A stretch of DNA of 64,000 bases from Verrucomicrobiaceae bacterium (GCA_016795485.1 JAEUHM010000035.1:1-64000), one strand, 5' to 3'. Counted from the first letter of the stretch, positions 24,293 to 33,899 are shown. Program-made: numbers and translations. Notes: generated from the letters alone by a model not told the origin.

Positions 24293-26134
24293 TTACTCCA
24301 CCACAGGCACCACGAGGCGCGAAGGATGCTCTGCATCGCAATAGATGCGGTTGGTTTGTTTCACCTTTTCGGCGGTTTCGCTCCACGGTTGACCGGTGCC
24401 GGGGTTCACGTCGAAGCGGGGGAAGTTGCTGGAGGTGATCGTGACGCGGACGCGGTGGCCGGCATTGAAGATCTGGCTGGTGGACCAGCAATCGACGCTG
24501 ATCTCCTCGATCTGGCCGGGCGTGAGCGGCTCGGGCTTTTCGCGGCTTTTGCGGTAGCGCAGGCGCTGCATGCCCTCGGCGATGAGCATGCTGCGGCCAT
24601 CGGGATAGACATCGCAAAGACGGATGGAGAGGTCGGTATCGGCGGTGCTGGAGGCGATGAAGATCTTCGCGAAGATGCGGCCGGTGACTTCGACGGGCTT
24701 GTCGAGCACGTCGCTGGTGAAAACGAGCACGTCATCGCGGCTCTCGATCTTGCGCTGGTCCATCGAGCCGCGGTCGATGGTGAGATTGTGCCCGCCGACG
24801 GTGGGGCAAGGGTTCGTGGGATCGAAGGTGTATTCGTGCGGGGCCACGCCTGCCTCGGGGGCCTTGAGCGAGAGCTTTTTGTCGGCGGTGAGATAGACCG
24901 GTGTTTCTTTCGCCGGGATGGGCCAGTCATCGGCATAGCGCCATTCATTGCCGGGTGCGCCGGGCGTGCTGGTATCGCCCATGACGTAGTAGGCGACGGC
25001 GGGTTCCTTTTCGATGTCATTGTCCACGCCTTTGAGATGATGCGCGAACCAGCGGAGAGGATCGTAGGCCACTGGCACGCGATTGGCATTCGGGAAGGTG
25101 AGCTGGCCGACGGGCATTTTTCCGACCGCGTGCTCCCACGGGCCCATGACGAGCTTTTGTTTGCCTTTGGAACCCGGCGCGCCGTGGTGCTGTCGGCCGA
25201 TGAATTGATTCAGGGTGCCTTGCTGGAACATGTCGAACCAACCGCCGATGAGCACGGCGGGCACGTTCATGACCTCGAACTTCGTGCTCGTGTCGATCGA
25301 GCGCCAGTAGTCGTCGTAGCTCGGGTGCGAGCGCATGATCTCGAGCGCCTCGGGGGCGAACTTGTTGCCGTTGGTCCAGTTCTCCACGTCGGCCTTGCGG
25401 AAGGCGCTGCCGATGTAGCTCACGTCCGAATACATGTCCGCCGGGGCGACGCTGATGTATTGCGCCTTCAATCCCACGGGCGCGGTGCCGGCGAGGTAGT
25501 TCTGCGTGATGCCGCCCGCGCTTCCGCCGATGGTGGCGATGCTGCCATTGCACCACGGCTGCTTTTTGATCCACTCGACGGTGTCGAGCCCGTCCTGATG
25601 CTCGCCCCAGCCGCAGCCGATGAAGGGGATGTTTTCGCCCTCCGACTCGAAGCGTCCGCGCATGTCCTGGGTGACAAACACATAACCCTCGGCGGCAAAA
25701 CCGGGGGCGCTGTCATTGCGCTTCTGCCGGTTGTAAGGCGTGCGTGCCAGCACCACGGGGAAGGGCCCCTCGCCCTTCGGCATGTAGATATCGGTGGCGA
25801 GCTTCACCCCGTCGCGCATGGCGATCTTCTCGGTCTTTTTCTCGATGGGCTGGGCGAAAAGATCGACCAGCTTGGTCCAGTTCGCAGCGGTGACTGTTTT
25901 GTCGCCCAATGCGGCTTTGGCGAACATGCCCTCGACACGTTTGGACCAGTCCTCGCCGTAGTTTTGCTTCACGAAAGCGACTGCCTGGGCCTGCTCGTCC
26001 ATTGAAAGCGCCTCACTGCGATCCTGATCGGCCTTTGAGAAAAGCGCTCGCAACTTGGCCGCGATCGCATCTTCCGCCGAGGCATGGCACGAGGTGATCA
26101 GGAACGAGACGGCGAGCAGGCGATAGGTCTTCAT
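24293..26134 (-). CDS. CocE/NonD (X-Pro dipeptidyl-peptidase S15) hydrolase with EF-hand
   Basis: A 613-residue exported hydrolase starting at ATG 26134. The signal ends ITSC (residues 13-16), compatible with a lipobox. An EF-hand loop lies at 36-47 (DQDRSEALSMDE). The alpha/beta-hydrolase has TPYNRQKRND, GRFESEGEN and the nucleophile motif IGGSAGG (Ser near 207). The C-terminal jelly-roll contains the SIRLCDVYPDG Asp region and the NAGHRVRVTI His. Family enzymes cleave esters, amides or X-Pro dipeptides; the substrate is unknown. It lies 96 bp downstream of the DUF1501 gene and may be in its operon. Confidence 0.88.
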   Translation of the reverse strand: MKTYRLLAVSFLITSCHASAEDAIAAKLRALFSKADQDRSEALSMDEQAQAVAFVKQNYGEDWSKRVEGMFAKAALGDKTVTAANWTKLVDLFAQPIEKKTEKIAMRDGVKLATDIYMPKGEGPFPVVLARTPYNRQKRNDSAPGFAAEGYVFVTQDMRGRFESEGENIPFIGCGWGEHQDGLDTVEWIKKQPWCNGSIATIGGSAGGITQNYLAGTAPVGLKAQYISVAPADMYSDVSYIGSAFRKADVENWTNGNKFAPEALEIMRSHPSYDDYWRSIDTSTKFEVMNVPAVLIGGWFDMFQQGTLNQFIGRQHHGAPGSKGKQKLVMGPWEHAVGKMPVGQLTFPNANRVPVAYDPLRWFAHHLKGVDNDIEKEPAVAYYVMGDTSTPGAPGNEWRYADDWPIPAKETPVYLTADKKLSLKAPEAGVAPHEYTFDPTNPCPTVGGHNLTIDRGSMDQRKIESRDDVLVFTSDVLDKPVEVTGRIFAKIFIASSTADTDLSIRLCDVYPDGRSMLIAEGMQRLRYRKSREKPEPLTPGQIEEISVDCWSTSQIFNAGHRVRVTITSSNFPRFDVNPGTGQPWSETAEKVKQTNRIYCDAEHPSRLVVPVVE

Positions 26135-26230
26135 GGAGTAGTTCTGACTGAGTGCGGCGAGCAAGGCGAGCATATGACACGCTATCCACAAACTTATCAC
26201 CTAGAGTTTGAAACTCGCAGCCTCAGTAAC

Positions 26231-27682
26231 TCACGCCAGCAGCTCAGGGATCACCTTGCCTTCCACATTGGTGAGGCGGCGCTGGATGCCGTTGTGCTCG
26301 AAGGTGAGGCGTTCGTGGTCGAGGCCGAGTAGGTGGAGGATGGTGGCGTTGAAGTGGTAGAGCGGATGGATGTCCTTCACGGCCTTCTGGCCGAGTTCAT
26401 CGCACTCGCCGTGGCTGACGCCGGGCTTTACACCGGCTCCAGTGAGCCAGCAGGTGAAGCCGTCGGGATTGTGATCGCGGCCCTTCGCGCCTTTTTGGAA
26501 GAAAGGCATGCGGCCGAACTCGGTGCACCACACGACGAGCGTGTCTTGCAGCAGGCCGCGTTGTTTCAAATCGCGAATCAATGCCGCTGCGGGCTGGTCG
26601 AGGATGCTCGCATGCACGTCATACTGCGCCTTGAGATCGCTGTGGCCATCCCAGTTGAGTTTGCCGCCGCTGGCGTAGGCACCGTTGAAGAGCTGCACGA
26701 AGCGCACGCCGCGCTCGATGAGGCGTCGCGCGAGGATGCAGTTCTTCGCGAAGGCGGCCTTGTCGGCGTTTTGGGTGTCATCGGCTCCGTAGAGCTTCAG
26801 GATGTGGGCGGGTTCGGTGCTGAGGTCGGTGATTTCCGGCACGCTGAGCTGCATGCGCGCGGCGAGTTCATAGCTGGCGATGCGTGCGGCGAGCTTTTGA
26901 TCGCCCGGATGCGCTTGGAGATGCCGTGCGTTCATCTTTTGCAGCAGCGACCGAGCCGCCTGATCCGCCTGCGCGGTGACGCCGGGTGCGGAAAGATGCC
27001 GCACGGGGCTCTTGCTGCTCATCGTGGTGCCCTGGAAGGCAGCGGGGAGAAAACCGGGGCCCCAGTTGTTCGCGCCGTTTTGCGGCACGCCACGCGGATC
27101 GGGAATGGCGACGTAGCTTGGCAGGTCTTGGTTCTCGCTGCCGAGCGCATATGTCGTCCAAGCGCCGAGCGAGGGAAAGCCATCGAGCGTGAAGCCGGTG
27201 GAGAGAAAATTTTCCGCCGGGCCATGCGTGTTCGATTTGCTAGTGAGCGAATGCACGAACGCGATGTCGTCCGTGAGCTCCGCGAGATGCGGGATCATGT
27301 CGCTCACCCATTTGCCGGTTTGTCCGCGAGGCTGGAAGGCATACTGCGGCCGCGCGAGATTGCCCGCAGGACCTTGGAAAGTGACCGCAGGGCCGCCGGG
27401 CAGCGGTTTGTTGTCCCACTTGATGAGCTCGGGCTTGTAGTCCCACGTTTCGAGCTGGCTCACCGCGCCCGCGCAGAAGATGACGACGACATTTTTTGCC
27501 TTCGCAGGAAAATGCGGCCGACGTGGCGCATACGGTCGCGCGGGATCAATCAAGACGCCTTCGTCAGCGAGAAGGCTCGAGAACGCGATGGAGCCCAGCG
27601 CCGTGGCGCTGCTGGAAAGGAAGCGCCGCCTGTCCAAAAGGTGGCGTCCAGCGAGGGAGAGATGTTCGGGCGAGGGTGTCAT
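26231..27682 (-). CDS. DUF1501 domain-containing Tat-exported protein
   Basis: A 483-residue protein starting at ATG 27682. The N-terminus has a Tat signal ([22 protein letters not shown]). DUF1501 landmarks are [79 protein letters not shown] and [20 protein letters not shown], ending with [15 protein letters not shown] sequence ([18 protein letters not shown]). It is the closest paralogue of the truncated protein at 1-1244. Its expected PSD1 partner is at 28805-31570, but truD lies between them. Confidence 0.92.
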   Translation of the reverse strand: MTPSPEHLSLAGRHLLDRRRFLSSSATALGSIAFSSLLADEGVLIDPARPYAPRRPHFPAKAKNVVVIFCAGAVSQLETWDYKPELIKWDNKPLPGGPAVTFQGPAGNLARPQYAFQPRGQTGKWVSDMIPHLAELTDDIAFVHSLTSKSNTHGPAENFLSTGFTLDGFPSLGAWTTYALGSENQDLPSYVAIPDPRGVPQNGANNWGPGFLPAAFQGTTMSSKSPVRHLSAPGVTAQADQAARSLLQKMNARHLQAHPGDQKLAARIASYELAARMQLSVPEITDLSTEPAHILKLYGADDTQNADKAAFAKNCILARRLIERGVRFVQLFNGAYASGGKLNWDGHSDLKAQYDVHASILDQPAAALIRDLKQRGLLQDTLVVWCTEFGRMPFFQKGAKGRDHNPDGFTCWLTGAGVKPGVSHGECDELGQKAVKDIHPLYHFNATILHLLGLDHERLTFEHNGIQRRLTNVEGKVIPELLA

Positions 27683-27721
27683 CGCGTTGACGCTGAGTAA
27701 TCTGCCGGACGCGGGCACATT

Positions 27722-28756
27722 TTACGGAGTTTCTCGCGATTCTTCGAGCTCCGCCAGCTCACGCAGAATGGTGGTGGCATAGGTGCCACGCGGCAGATCA
27801 AAGGTGAGTTGCAAGTCGCCATCCGGCAGCGCGATGAGCGTGGGATTTATGGGCCGCAGCCGCATCACGCGGCGCTCCTGCCGCAAACCGGCAGCTTCGA
27901 GGCCTGCCGTGTGCTCGGCAAAGCGCGAAGCCACCTCCTGCTCCAGCGCACGCACCTCATCGGCTGTGTGCAGCTCACCACAACCCCACAGCGGCGCGGT
28001 GAGCTCCAGTTTGCCTTCAGCGAAGCGTTGCGGCTCATCGCCACGCTGGTTGTTGATGAGGAGAATCGTGCCGTTGTCGGGAAAGCCATACACCTCGCCG
28101 GGAAGCGCTTGATTCCAAAGACCACGCGTCATGCGCTCCTCAATCACCGCATTGAAAAGAAAGCTGCGCACACTGGAAAGCAGCAGTCCGCGCAACAAGC
28201 GATCACCCGGCGTGAACTCACCGCGAAACATGTCGAGCGCTTTCTCGACATTGCGGCCTTCGTTGCCGAATCGCTGGTCGCCGAAGAAGTTCGGCACACC
28301 TTCGTCGGCGATTTTTTGCCACCGCTGTTGTGCTGCGGCAAGATCGAAGCCTGGCTCACGAAGCCGGATGGTGAAGCGATTGCCGAAATGGATGCCGCGC
28401 CGCAGCTTGCGGGTGTTTCGCGTGATGCGCAGCACGCGCAGGCCTTCGGATTCGAGCGCCGCGGGCTCTGGCGAGGGCTGTCCGGGCATGTGCAGGCTGA
28501 ACCACTGCCGAGTCACAGCATGGCGGTCCTTCAATCCGCAGTGACTCACGAGCCTGCGCCGCAGCCCGAGTGCATCCGCGAGCCGTGCGCCGGCTGTGTT
28601 GCTATCCAAATCGCGTTTTTCCACCCACACGAGGCAGTGCTCGCCCACGCCGGAAGGTTCAAAACCGAGCAACTCTTCCACGACGAAGTCCTCCGGGCAC
28701 GATTTGAATCGTGCTGAGCCGAGCGGGCCGCCGTGAAGATAGGCATTGGTTTCCAT
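27722..28756 (-). CDS. truD: tRNA pseudouridine(13) synthase
   Basis: A 344-residue enzyme starting at ATG 28756 (METNAYLHGGPLGS). It converts U13 of tRNA to pseudouridine. The catalytic motif GLKDRHAVTRQWFS places the nucleophilic Asp at 77. ARFKSCPEDFVVEELLGF is the usual N-terminal family motif. GNRFTIRLRE and GVPNFFGDQRFGNEGRN are further TruD signatures. The C-terminus closes with LTFDLPRGTYATTILREL. The gene is nested between PSD1 (48-bp gap) and DUF1501 (39-bp gap) on the same strand. A housekeeping enzyme is thus likely co-transcribed with an accessory pair. Confidence 0.95.
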   Translation of the reverse strand: METNAYLHGGPLGSARFKSCPEDFVVEELLGFEPSGVGEHCLVWVEKRDLDSNTAGARLADALGLRRRLVSHCGLKDRHAVTRQWFSLHMPGQPSPEPAALESEGLRVLRITRNTRKLRRGIHFGNRFTIRLREPGFDLAAAQQRWQKIADEGVPNFFGDQRFGNEGRNVEKALDMFRGEFTPGDRLLRGLLLSSVRSFLFNAVIEERMTRGLWNQALPGEVYGFPDNGTILLINNQRGDEPQRFAEGKLELTAPLWGCGELHTADEVRALEQEVASRFAEHTAGLEAAGLRQERRVMRLRPINPTLIALPDGDLQLTFDLPRGTYATTILRELAELEESRETP

Positions 28757-28804
28757 GCAGGCTCTTTTTAGCTGCGATTCCCGCGTCATCCAACGAAGTC
28801 ACCA

Positions 28805-31570
28805 CTACGGCAGGAACAAAAACTCGTTCGAGTTGAACAACGCACGGCAAAGCACCGCGAGACCGTGCTGGCGGACTTCAGGTGCGGCATCTTGCAGTTC
28901 CTCCGTGCTCGGTGAGCGATTGAGCGCGAGCTGGTAGGCACGGCTGATTTGCTGCGCCACATCCGCGCCCGCTTCTTTCTGCACGCGAGCGGCGAAGGCG
29001 GCGGCAGTTTCGAGGGTGAAGCGGCTGTTGAAGAGATTCAGTGCCTGAATCGGCGTGGTGCTCGAACGACGCACCGCGGTGCTTTGACCGGCATCCGGGC
29101 AGTCAAACGCGCCAAACACAGCTTCGGGCTCGCGGCGGACTTTGTGCGCGTAAATCATGCGGCGTGTGTTTTCTGGTGTGAGTGTCTCAACAGGATCGAA
29201 ACCGGTGAGACCGCCGCGTTTGTCGAAAAGATTGAAACCGCGTCCATGCATCTTCAGATCAAGCCGGCCGCTCACCGCGAGCATCGAGTCCCGGATGACC
29301 TCTGCATCGAGCCTGCGGCTGGGGAAGCGCCAGAGGAAGCGCGATTCGGAGTCGATGTAGAACGAACTTCCAAGTTCGTTCCCAGCAGATGAACGAGCTT
29401 GGAAGCTCGTTCTACGATACGTCTCCGACATCACGATCAGCTGGTGCATGTGCTTCACGCTCCAGCCGCTGCGGATGAACTCGGCAGCGAGCCAGTCGAG
29501 CAGCTCAGGATGCGTGGGCTTGATGCCCATGCGGCCGAAGTCGCTCGGGGTCTCGACCAAACCGGTGCCGAAGTGGCCCTGCCAGATGCGATTGACCATC
29601 ACGCGGGCAGTGAGCGGATTCTTCGCGCTGGCGATCCAGTCGGCGAGTGCGATGCGGCGCTGCTGCTCCGGCGTTTCTTGGGTGAGCTTCAAATCACCGA
29701 GCGCACTCAGCACGGCGGGCACGACGGATTCCTTCGGCTGCTCGGGGTCGCCGCGATTCAGCACATGGATGTCGTCCGGCGTGCGGAAGGTGCCTGCGAA
29801 GACTTTCTGCGCGGCATCGAGATGCTGCAGTTCATCATCGAGAGGCCGTTTTTGATCAAGCAGGCGCTTTGCCTCGGCCACTTCGTCCTGACGCAGGCCT
29901 TGCGTGGAAAAGGCAGGTTGCGTGCGATCGCGCGTGTCGAAGCGCTGACGGTCATCGGAGTCCGCCACGGTCTTCCAGGTGCCCGCCGCATCGCCCACCT
30001 CGATCACATAACTCGTGGCGAGCCGGTCTTTGAACTTCCCCTGACGATCACGGCTCCACACGATGCGGTCGATCTCATGCTCGGTGACAAACTCGACCAT
30101 CACCCAGCCCTTCCCGACCTCGTTCGACATCCAACTGCGCGAGTTGCCGTATTGGCCGTCATTTACGAAGCGCTGCTCGTGACGATCAGCGGAGACTTTT
30201 TCGCCGGAGACGGTCACTGCGGCATTCTGCGCGATGTTTTCGCCCTCGGTCGTGAAGACCTCGATCTCGTCGATGCAGGGCTCGAGGTTGTTCGTGTCGC
30301 GAATGGTGAAGCGCACGCGTTTCGCCTTCACCGGCATGAAACGATCGCGATTCTCCCGTGGATCGACCATCGGGCGCTTCACGCCGGATTTCGCCATCGG
30401 CACAAAACGTGAGAGTTTCTTCTCGAGGTCGGCGAGCTGCGTTTTGACCTGCTTTAGCCGCTCACGAGCCGCGAGAGCCTCCGGCGTGCGCAGATCGCGA
30501 TCTCCATACTCCACACCGGCCACGAAGGCCTGCATCGCGTAGTAGTCCTTCGCGCTGATGGGATCAAACTTGTGATCGTGGCAGCGTGCACAGCCGATGC
30601 TGAGCCCGAGAAAGGTCTGGCCGATGTTCACGACGATCTCATCAATCGAATCCTGCCGCGCGAGCCGCTTCGATGGCTCGTCCTTGCCGATCTGGCCCGG
30701 CAGCAACACCGACGCGGTGACGAGAAAGCCCGTGGCCGCGTCCTCGCCAAGCGCATCGCCCGCGATCTGCTCTTTGATGAAGCGATGATACGGCGTGTCG
30801 TTGTTGAAGGCGCGGATGACATAATCGCGATACGGCCAGGCATTCGGGCGCTCCGTGTTCACCTCAAAGCCATGCGTGTCCGCGAAGCGCACGACATCCA
30901 GCCAGTGCTGCGCCCAGCGCTCGCCGTAACGCGGAGAACAAAGGAGACGCTGCACGACGGCAGCATAGGCGTCGGACTTGTCAGACGAGTCGGACAGGTC
31001 TGACTGAAACGCCGCCACTTCCTCCGGCGTCGGCGGCAGCCCGGTGAGATCAAAGGTCACTCGGCGTAGCCACATGATTGGGTCGGCTGGTGGAGAGCGC
31101 TGAAGACCATTTTCGGTGAGTTTGGCATCGATGAAGGCATCAATCTCTTTGCCCTTTGCCCTTAGCTCTACGCTTTGGATCGGCTTGAACGCCCAGTGAT
31201 CCCGTTTGTCCTCCAATTGAGCCTTGTCGATGCCATCAGGCCAGTGCGCGCCTTCGTTGATCCAGCGAGTGATCGTTTCGATGGCGGCAGCAGGCAACGG
31301 ACCCCTGGGTGGCATGCGCTCGTCGTCATCCGTTGAGGTTAAAAAATGGGCCAGCGGGCTTTGCGAGGCCTTTCCGGGCACGATGTCCGGACGGTGATTG
31401 TCGCCGCCTTTGAAGGCCTCGGATTTGATGTCGAGACGCAGGCCAGACTTCTGCTTTTTGTCGCCGTGGCACTCGTAGCAGTGCGTTTCTAAAATTGGTC
31501 GCACCTCGCGCACGAAATCAACGGGCGCGGCGAGTAGCGGAGTCGCCAACAAGTAAGGAATGAATCTCAT
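28805..31570 (-). CDS. PSD1 / Planctomycete cytochrome C (DUF1549-DUF1553) protein
   Basis: A 921-residue exported protein. The short signal peptide (MRFIPYLLATPLLAAP) precedes the PSCyt1 heme motif CYECHG at 31-36. DUF1549 (GERWAQHWLDVVRFADTHGFE) carries a second CxxCH (CARCHDHKFDP). A discoidin-like domain follows (CIDEIEVFTTEGENIAQNA, IDRIVWSRDRQGKFKDRLAT). DUF1553 is C-terminal (NPLTARVMVNRIWQGHFGTG, SRRLDAEVIRDSMLAVSG, ending LFNSNEFLFLP). It is a paralogue of the protein at 1339-4539 but lacks that protein's extra beta-rich insertion. Between the HQLIVMSETYR and RFLWRFPSRRL motifs it carries about 20 additional residues encoded by a palindromic element at 29357-29415. Confidence 0.92.
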   Translation of the reverse strand: MRFIPYLLATPLLAAPVDFVREVRPILETHCYECHGDKKQKSGLRLDIKSEAFKGGDNHRPDIVPGKASQSPLAHFLTSTDDDERMPPRGPLPAAAIETITRWINEGAHWPDGIDKAQLEDKRDHWAFKPIQSVELRAKGKEIDAFIDAKLTENGLQRSPPADPIMWLRRVTFDLTGLPPTPEEVAAFQSDLSDSSDKSDAYAAVVQRLLCSPRYGERWAQHWLDVVRFADTHGFEVNTERPNAWPYRDYVIRAFNNDTPYHRFIKEQIAGDALGEDAATGFLVTASVLLPGQIGKDEPSKRLARQDSIDEIVVNIGQTFLGLSIGCARCHDHKFDPISAKDYYAMQAFVAGVEYGDRDLRTPEALAARERLKQVKTQLADLEKKLSRFVPMAKSGVKRPMVDPRENRDRFMPVKAKRVRFTIRDTNNLEPCIDEIEVFTTEGENIAQNAAVTVSGEKVSADRHEQRFVNDGQYGNSRSWMSNEVGKGWVMVEFVTEHEIDRIVWSRDRQGKFKDRLATSYVIEVGDAAGTWKTVADSDDRQRFDTRDRTQPAFSTQGLRQDEVAEAKRLLDQKRPLDDELQHLDAAQKVFAGTFRTPDDIHVLNRGDPEQPKESVVPAVLSALGDLKLTQETPEQQRRIALADWIASAKNPLTARVMVNRIWQGHFGTGLVETPSDFGRMGIKPTHPELLDWLAAEFIRSGWSVKHMHQLIVMSETYRRTSFQARSSAGNELGSSFYIDSESRFLWRFPSRRLDAEVIRDSMLAVSGRLDLKMHGRGFNLFDKRGGLTGFDPVETLTPENTRRMIYAHKVRREPEAVFGAFDCPDAGQSTAVRRSSTTPIQALNLFNSRFTLETAAAFAARVQKEAGADVAQQISRAYQLALNRSPSTEELQDAAPEVRQHGLAVLCRALFNSNEFLFLP
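29357..29415. repeat. Double-palindrome element inserted in frame in PSD1
   Basis: Two 22-bp perfect hairpins lie side by side: GAACGAACTT-CC-AAGTTCGTTC (29360-29381) and GAACGAGCTT-GG-AAGCTCGTTC (29391-29412), separated by 9 nt. With GTA and TAC flanks they also form one large 25-bp inverted repeat with two mismatches. The gene reads through in frame, adding a Ser/Gly/Phe-rich stretch (FQARSSAGNELGSSFYI) between conserved DUF1553 motifs. This resembles a REP/RPE-type palindromic element living inside a coding region. Confidence 0.85.
30971..31004 (-). repeat. 9-bp-period tandem repeat inside second PSD1
   Basis: The coding strand reads GTCAGACCT, GTCCGACTC, GTCTGACAA, GTCCGAC. It encodes the acidic SDLSDSSDKSD loop right after TGLPPTPEEVAAF, the same position as the tract at 3968-4000 in the first PSD1 gene. 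Confidence 0.7.
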
Positions 31571-31673
31571 CGAGACGCGGTTGCACTACGTTGGCCACAC
31601 TGAGAATGTTTTGACTGAGTTGATCTGCTGCTTGCAGTTGCTTCTTATGATGATGTGAAGAAAATGGAGTGAC

Positions 31674-32465
31674 ATGACCTTCCTGAAAAACGGATTTGGA
31701 ATACTGCCATCGCCCATGAAGATGCTACTCGGCATCTCGATGGAAAATTGGCTGCGTTATGCTGTTGTGGCAGGAACGGCGTGGCTACTTGCCTATGTCA
31801 TATTCAAAAAGCGCTGGTGGGCGAGAAAGATCATCCAACGGGACGCCTCGGCTCATGATGTGAGACGCGAACTAATGTGGTCGATCATCACCGCGCTGAT
31901 TTACGGGGTGGTGGGTGTAGTCACGATCATGGTAGGCAAAGCCTACGGCTGGCAGATCTATCGGAAGATCGAAGCCTACGGTTGGCCATGGTTCTTTGTG
32001 AGCATCGGTATAGCGATCATTGTGCACGACACATGGTTTTACTGGACGCATCGACTGATCCACCACCCGAGTTTGTTCAAGCTTGTGCACCGAGTGCACC
32101 ATGAGAGCAACAATCCCACTCCATGGGCTGCGTATGCCTTCTCACCACTCGAAGCCGTCGTGCAGGCGTGTATTTTTCCGCTTCTCGCATTCACGGTGCC
32201 GATGCATCCGCTAGCGTTCTTTTGTTTCATGGTCTGGCAGATCACTTTTAACGTGTTGGGACACACAGGTTACGAGTATTTTCCGCGGTGGCTGATGCGA
32301 TCATGGATTGGAAAAATCGTGAACACTCCGACGAATCACGTTCAACATCACGAGCGGCTTCGAGGCAACTACGGGCTATATTTCAATGTCTGGGATCGCC
32401 TAATGGGAACCAATCACCCAGACTATGAGACTAGGTTTGAGGAAGTTACGACTAGGAAAGGGTGA
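31674..32465 (+). CDS. Sterol desaturase / fatty acid hydroxylase superfamily protein
   Basis: A 263-residue integral membrane di-iron enzyme with at least four hydrophobic segments (around 27-45, 68-88, 105-120, 160-198). The conserved histidine boxes are HDTWFYWTHRLIHH (118-131), HRVHHES (139-145) and NHVQHHE (221-227), with an additional His197. Family members hydroxylate or desaturate lipids at the membrane (sterols, fatty acids, carotenoids). A later start at Met15 or Met17 is possible. It diverges from the PSD1 gene (about 100 bp apart) and precedes the Gfo/Idh gene by 112 bp. The lipid substrate cannot be told from the sequence. Confidence 0.9.
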   Translation: MTFLKNGFGILPSPMKMLLGISMENWLRYAVVAGTAWLLAYVIFKKRWWARKIIQRDASAHDVRRELMWSIITALIYGVVGVVTIMVGKAYGWQIYRKIEAYGWPWFFVSIGIAIIVHDTWFYWTHRLIHHPSLFKLVHRVHHESNNPTPWAAYAFSPLEAVVQACIFPLLAFTVPMHPLAFFCFMVWQITFNVLGHTGYEYFPRWLMRSWIGKIVNTPTNHVQHHERLRGNYGLYFNVWDRLMGTNHPDYETRFEEVTTRKG

Positions 32466-32577
32466 GAAAACCAAGTTTTGCGGGAGAAGAAAGCTTGCCG
32501 CAGTAGGGCATACCCGCTGAAATATCGAGTTCCCGGTGTTCGATAATCTCTTTCATTCACGCACACCTTCAACCTTC

Positions 32578-33876
32578 ATGGATACCCGTAATCTCCTCAC
32601 CCGCCGCCACTTCGTTCGCACAGGTAGTCTGCTAGCTCCCGCAATCATCACCGCTGCAACTACAGCGCGGGCACAACAGAAAGCGGACTCACTGGAGACG
32701 ATCAAAATCGGTCTGATTGGATGCGGTGGTCGAGGGTCTGGCGCTGCCAACCAGGCACTGAGCGCGTATGACAAGAACAGTAAGCTAGTGGCGATCGCCG
32801 ACGTGCAAGACACGCAGATTGAGAAGTCGCTTGCCAACCTCCAGAAAATCCATGGTGATCGCGTGGATGTGCCACAGGAGCATCGCTTTACCGGCCTAGA
32901 TGGATTCAAAAAAGTGCTAGCGATGGATGTGGATGTGGTGGTGTTAGCTACACCTCCAGGTTTCCGTCCGATGCACCTCACCGCTGCGGTAGAAGCCGGA
33001 AAACACATCTTCTGTGAGAAACCCATGGCAGTGGACCCCGCCGGATACCGAGTGGCAATGGAGGCCGTAGCGAAAGCTAAGCAGAAGAAGCTCAATATCG
33101 TAGCTGGTTTCTGCTGGCGCTACGATCTCGCCCGCCAAGAAGCTTTCAAGCGCCTCCATGGCGGTGAAGTAGGTGATGTCATAGCGAGCACGCACACCTA
33201 TCACACTGGTCCAGTGAAGCCGATGCCAAAAGCAGATACCCGCCCGGCAGGAATGGCCGATGTGGAGTGGCAGATCCGCAATTGGTACAACTTTTCATGG
33301 CTCTGCGGTGATGGGCTGGTGGAGCAAGCGGTGCACAGTGTGGACAAGCTCTGCTGGGCAATGAAAGACATGCCGCCAATCGCCGCAGTAGGTGTGGGTG
33401 GACGGCAGATACCTGCTGAAGGTGGCAACATCTTTGACCACTTCAGCATCGCTTACGAGTTTCCTGGCAATGTGATCTGTCACATGGCCAGCAGGCAGAT
33501 TACAGGGTGCCATGGTGAGACAATCGACATCGTAGCCGGTACAAAAGGTAAGCTCTTGATTGGCAAGGGCGGAGCCGAGGCATTGCTTGAAGGCACGAAG
33601 CGCTGGCGCTGGCGCGGTGAAAAGAAGGACATGTATCAAGTGGAGCACGATGTGCTCTTTGAAGCCGTGCGAAATGGCGGCTACGTGAACGATGGAGATC
33701 GCATGATGAACAGCACGATGGTTGCCATCCTTGGCCGCACAGCAGCCTATACTGGTAAGCGTGTGACTTGGGAAGATCTGATAAAAGCACCTGACGACCT
33801 CGCTCCTGAAGAAACACTGAAGTGGGGTGATAGCTTCACACCCACTCCGCTGCCAATGCCAGGCGTGAAAGCTTGA
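32578..33876 (+). CDS. Tat-exported Gfo/Idh/MocA family oxidoreductase
   Basis: A 432-residue protein starting at ATG 32578. The Tat signal is TRRHFVRTGSLLAPAIITA, ending near ARAQ. The Rossmann NAD(P) motif GLIGCGGRGSG is at 45-55. The sugar-dehydrogenase motif HIFCEKPMAVD supplies the catalytic Lys. A C-terminal alpha-beta domain includes the NWYNFSWLCGDGLVEQAVHSVD segment characteristic of exported planctomycete/verrucomicrobial members. Relatives oxidise or reduce sugars and inositols, usually with tightly bound NAD(P). It precedes a sulfatase by 23 bp, so the two are probably co-transcribed for sulfated-glycan breakdown. Confidence 0.92.
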   Translation: MDTRNLLTRRHFVRTGSLLAPAIITAATTARAQQKADSLETIKIGLIGCGGRGSGAANQALSAYDKNSKLVAIADVQDTQIEKSLANLQKIHGDRVDVPQEHRFTGLDGFKKVLAMDVDVVVLATPPGFRPMHLTAAVEAGKHIFCEKPMAVDPAGYRVAMEAVAKAKQKKLNIVAGFCWRYDLARQEAFKRLHGGEVGDVIASTHTYHTGPVKPMPKADTRPAGMADVEWQIRNWYNFSWLCGDGLVEQAVHSVDKLCWAMKDMPPIAAVGVGGRQIPAEGGNIFDHFSIAYEFPGNVICHMASRQITGCHGETIDIVAGTKGKLLIGKGGAEALLEGTKRWRWRGEKKDMYQVEHDVLFEAVRNGGYVNDGDRMMNSTMVAILGRTAAYTGKRVTWEDLIKAPDDLAPEETLKWGDSFTPTPLPMPGVKA

Positions 33877-33899
33877 CGTTTCTATATCGTCTTGGGTAG

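Noticed and set aside
24326..26005. 559-codon plus-strand open frame opposite the CocE-like hydrolase
   Set aside because: It is the antisense shadow of a well-supported hydrolase, with Ala/Gly/Val/Asp-rich composition typical of reverse-complement GC-rich coding DNA.
26170..26200. Possible DnaA box (TATCCACA) near 26190
   Set aside because: Only one imperfect site, no cluster and no dnaA/dnaN nearby; not evidence for an origin.
26333..27700. 455-codon plus-strand open frame opposite DUF1501
   Set aside because: The minus-strand DUF1501 motifs are unambiguous, and the plus frame shows no recognisable domain.
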